A DNA stretch of 64,000 bases from Vombatus ursinus (taxonomy: Eukaryota > Chordata > Mammalia > Diprotodontia > Vombatidae), in contig NW_020945064.1 in NCBI RefSeq assembly GCF_900497805.2, positions 3,674,187 to 3,738,186 on the forward strand, read 5' to 3'. The position numbers and the translations under genes were made by a program. A model generated the notes under the pieces. That model saw nothing but the letters and a program-made list of their open reading frames with translations, had not been told where the DNA came from and searched no databases. Positions 62,451 through 64,000 of the stretch are shown piece by piece. How positions within the stretch are numbered: position 1 is the first letter of the stretch; each line of letters starts with the position of its first letter.

Positions 62451-62514
62451 ACAAGGTTATTTTCCTCTTTCTTTAAGCTTAACTGCACTAAGACTTTTGG
62501 GACACCTTGTATAG
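62451..62514. mobile_element. Mariner-type terminal inverted repeat remnant
   Basis: TACAAGGT near 62451 faces ACCTTGTA near 62506. The inner sequence CTAAGACTTTTGGGACACC is the reverse of the mariner end (GTCCCAAAAGTCTTAG). The pair may be a short internally deleted mariner flanked by TA. A related AAGACTTTTGGGACAC occurs at about 43771 in the PDF intron. Confidence 0.45.
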
Positions 62515-62519
62515 GCGCG

Positions 62520-64000
62520 CAACACAAAGGAAGACATACCTGGATGGTCTAGTGAAAGATGCCTTGGAGAGGGCATACCCTGAAGGCAAATTTCTGGAGG
62601 CACATCTGTGCTGCAAAGTTCATTGGGGCCAGAAAATGGGGAGACATCTATATATGTGACAAGGGATTGTAAAGGTCGAGGCTACAAGACTTGGCAACAG
62701 CTTGCATGAGGGGAAGGGGGGAAGGGCTGGAGGGAAGTTCAAATATTACATCTAGGTGACAAACTGGGATAATGTTACTATCAACATCAAGAAATCAGAG
62801 GCAAGTTTTTTGAGTGATAAGTAGGGAAGAAGGGTTCACTCATTCACTTACCCCTTAATTATACAAAAGACAGGGGAGCAGTTTCATAAGTAGAGTCATT
62901 TATGTTTGCCTTGGGAATGTATTGTGTATTTGGGCACACAATGGATGTTTCTTACAAGCTATGTGTAAACCCAGTCAAATGACCCATCTCATAAATTAGG
63001 AACTATTAGTCTTACTGGCAATGGCTTGTCAAATAGCACTCCGTGTCATAAAGCCTAATATTACTGGGGGGGCAAAGGAGGGCTAGTTATTAAATGAAGT
63101 TGTCCTCTAATTTTCTGGTTCTGCAAAATCATTTTTATGTACTTAGCTTCTTACCACATTTTAGCATTTTGATTTGCGGCACATTTGCCTTGATAATTAT
63201 TGTTAATTGCCTGTGTTAATTATAATAAGCTCAGGCCTATGTTGTGTCAAGTGCATTTCTTGAGCACACATCCACCTGAGGATGGGAGGAAACAGGCCAG
63301 GATTAAAACAGTTGTTGAGGATAATGTTCAAAGTAAATGATTGACACTTATCAATTTTCAACTATTCTTATTTCTCTTTAACATTTCTGAAAAATAACAC
63401 CACTATCTTCCGCCCACCATGATTTGCATGAAAACAGGACGAGAGGATCAAATGATTTAGCTTCTATCCTCAGGAAGTCAGCTGTACAACCAGGCCAAGA
63501 ACTCATTAGCTCATTAAAACCCTAACTGGGAACATGTGGTTGTTCTTAATCTATTCATAACTGGCATTTGAGGCAGGTAATAATCTGAACAGATATCTTA
63601 TAAGAGGAAACACTGAAAGTAAAAACAAGCACATCTAAAAGCAAAACTTTTTATTATTTACAATATAAAGGTTACAAAGGTGTATATGTACTTATATATA
63701 TTGCCCTTAGGTCACACATTTTCATTGTAATGTACAATGCTATAGTTAATATGCAACTCAAGGAAAGTGTTGTCTATGTATCCATATTTACAGTGTACAT
63801 ATAAAGCTTTCCTGGGATTGACTGTTAAGAACACAATACTGCCCTGTTTTACATGAATATTTTGATTTGGTAGCCTAGACCAGCCAGAAGATCCAAGATA
63901 AGAGGAAAGAAGTCTTATTTGAATACAGGATATACTTTTGATTCTATCTGGCAGTATCATTACAATCTTCCAAGTCTCGATATTTAAAAATCACCAGGAA
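62520..64000 (-). other. SNTB2: Probable SNTB2 3' UTR (right edge of window)
   Basis: No coding frame is present. By synteny the next gene beyond VPS4A is SNTB2 on the same strand, with a long AT-rich 3' UTR. The minus strand has AATAAA at 63655-63650, and the sequence to its right is AT-rich and largely unbroken by repeats, as expected for a 3' UTR. The call rests on gene order rather than on SNTB2 coding sequence. Confidence 0.4.

Overview
The window is vertebrate nuclear DNA, very probably from a marsupial. Split genes with GT/AG introns encode close relatives of human proteins. The repeats are therian and marsupial in type: tRNA-headed MIR/CORE SINEs of the WSINE/MAR1 kind, L1 with a marsupial-type 3' end, and L2, CR1/L3 and hAT relics. 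The species cannot be fixed from the sequence alone. One 100-N assembly gap lies at 61470-61569.

The genes, left to right, are TERF2 (+, C-terminal exons only), TMED6 (+), NIP7 (-), COG8 (+), PDF (+) and VPS4A (-). The right edge probably holds the 3' UTR of SNTB2 (-). This is the human 16q22.1 gene order, read in the opposite direction. I rebuilt the exons by matching reading phase, splice sites and remembered family sequence. NIP7 comes out at 180 aa, VPS4A at 437, COG8 at 616, TMED6 at 242 and PDF at 235, all with continuous frames.

Region by region: 1-9.9 kb holds the TERF2 3' half, with two antisense CR1/L3 LINE relics in an intron. 9.9-12 kb is an L2/SINE-rich spacer. 12.1-30.1 kb is TMED6, whose 14.7-kb first intron is a nest of LINEs, SINEs and an LTR relic. 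30-31.85 kb is the tail-to-tail spacer between TMED6 and NIP7. 31.85-35.03 kb is NIP7 and a CpG-rich divergent promoter shared with COG8. 35-40.9 kb is COG8. 40.9-42.6 kb is a spacer filled by an L1 inserted into a small DNA transposon. 42.7-47.95 kb is PDF, whose single long intron contains a solo LTR. 48-52.3 kb is spacer with an unexplained 410-bp open exon-like block. 52.3-62.1 kb is VPS4A with a CpG-island promoter. 62.2-64 kb is probable SNTB2 3' UTR.

The genes are unrelated housekeeping functions that are neighbours by descent: telomere protection (TRF2), ER-Golgi cargo transport (TMED6, COG8), 60S ribosome assembly (NIP7), mitochondrial N-formyl removal (PDF) and ESCRT-III disassembly (VPS4A). 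I found no new multi-gene system. The points most worth a second look are a TRF1-like residue in the TRF2 Myb domain, an ancestral EGCLS motif in PDF, a probable HNF1 site at the TMED6 promoter, a two-codon uORF overlapping the VPS4A start, the unexplained open block at 48.9 kb, and a 620-bp inverted L1 pair in TMED6 intron 1.
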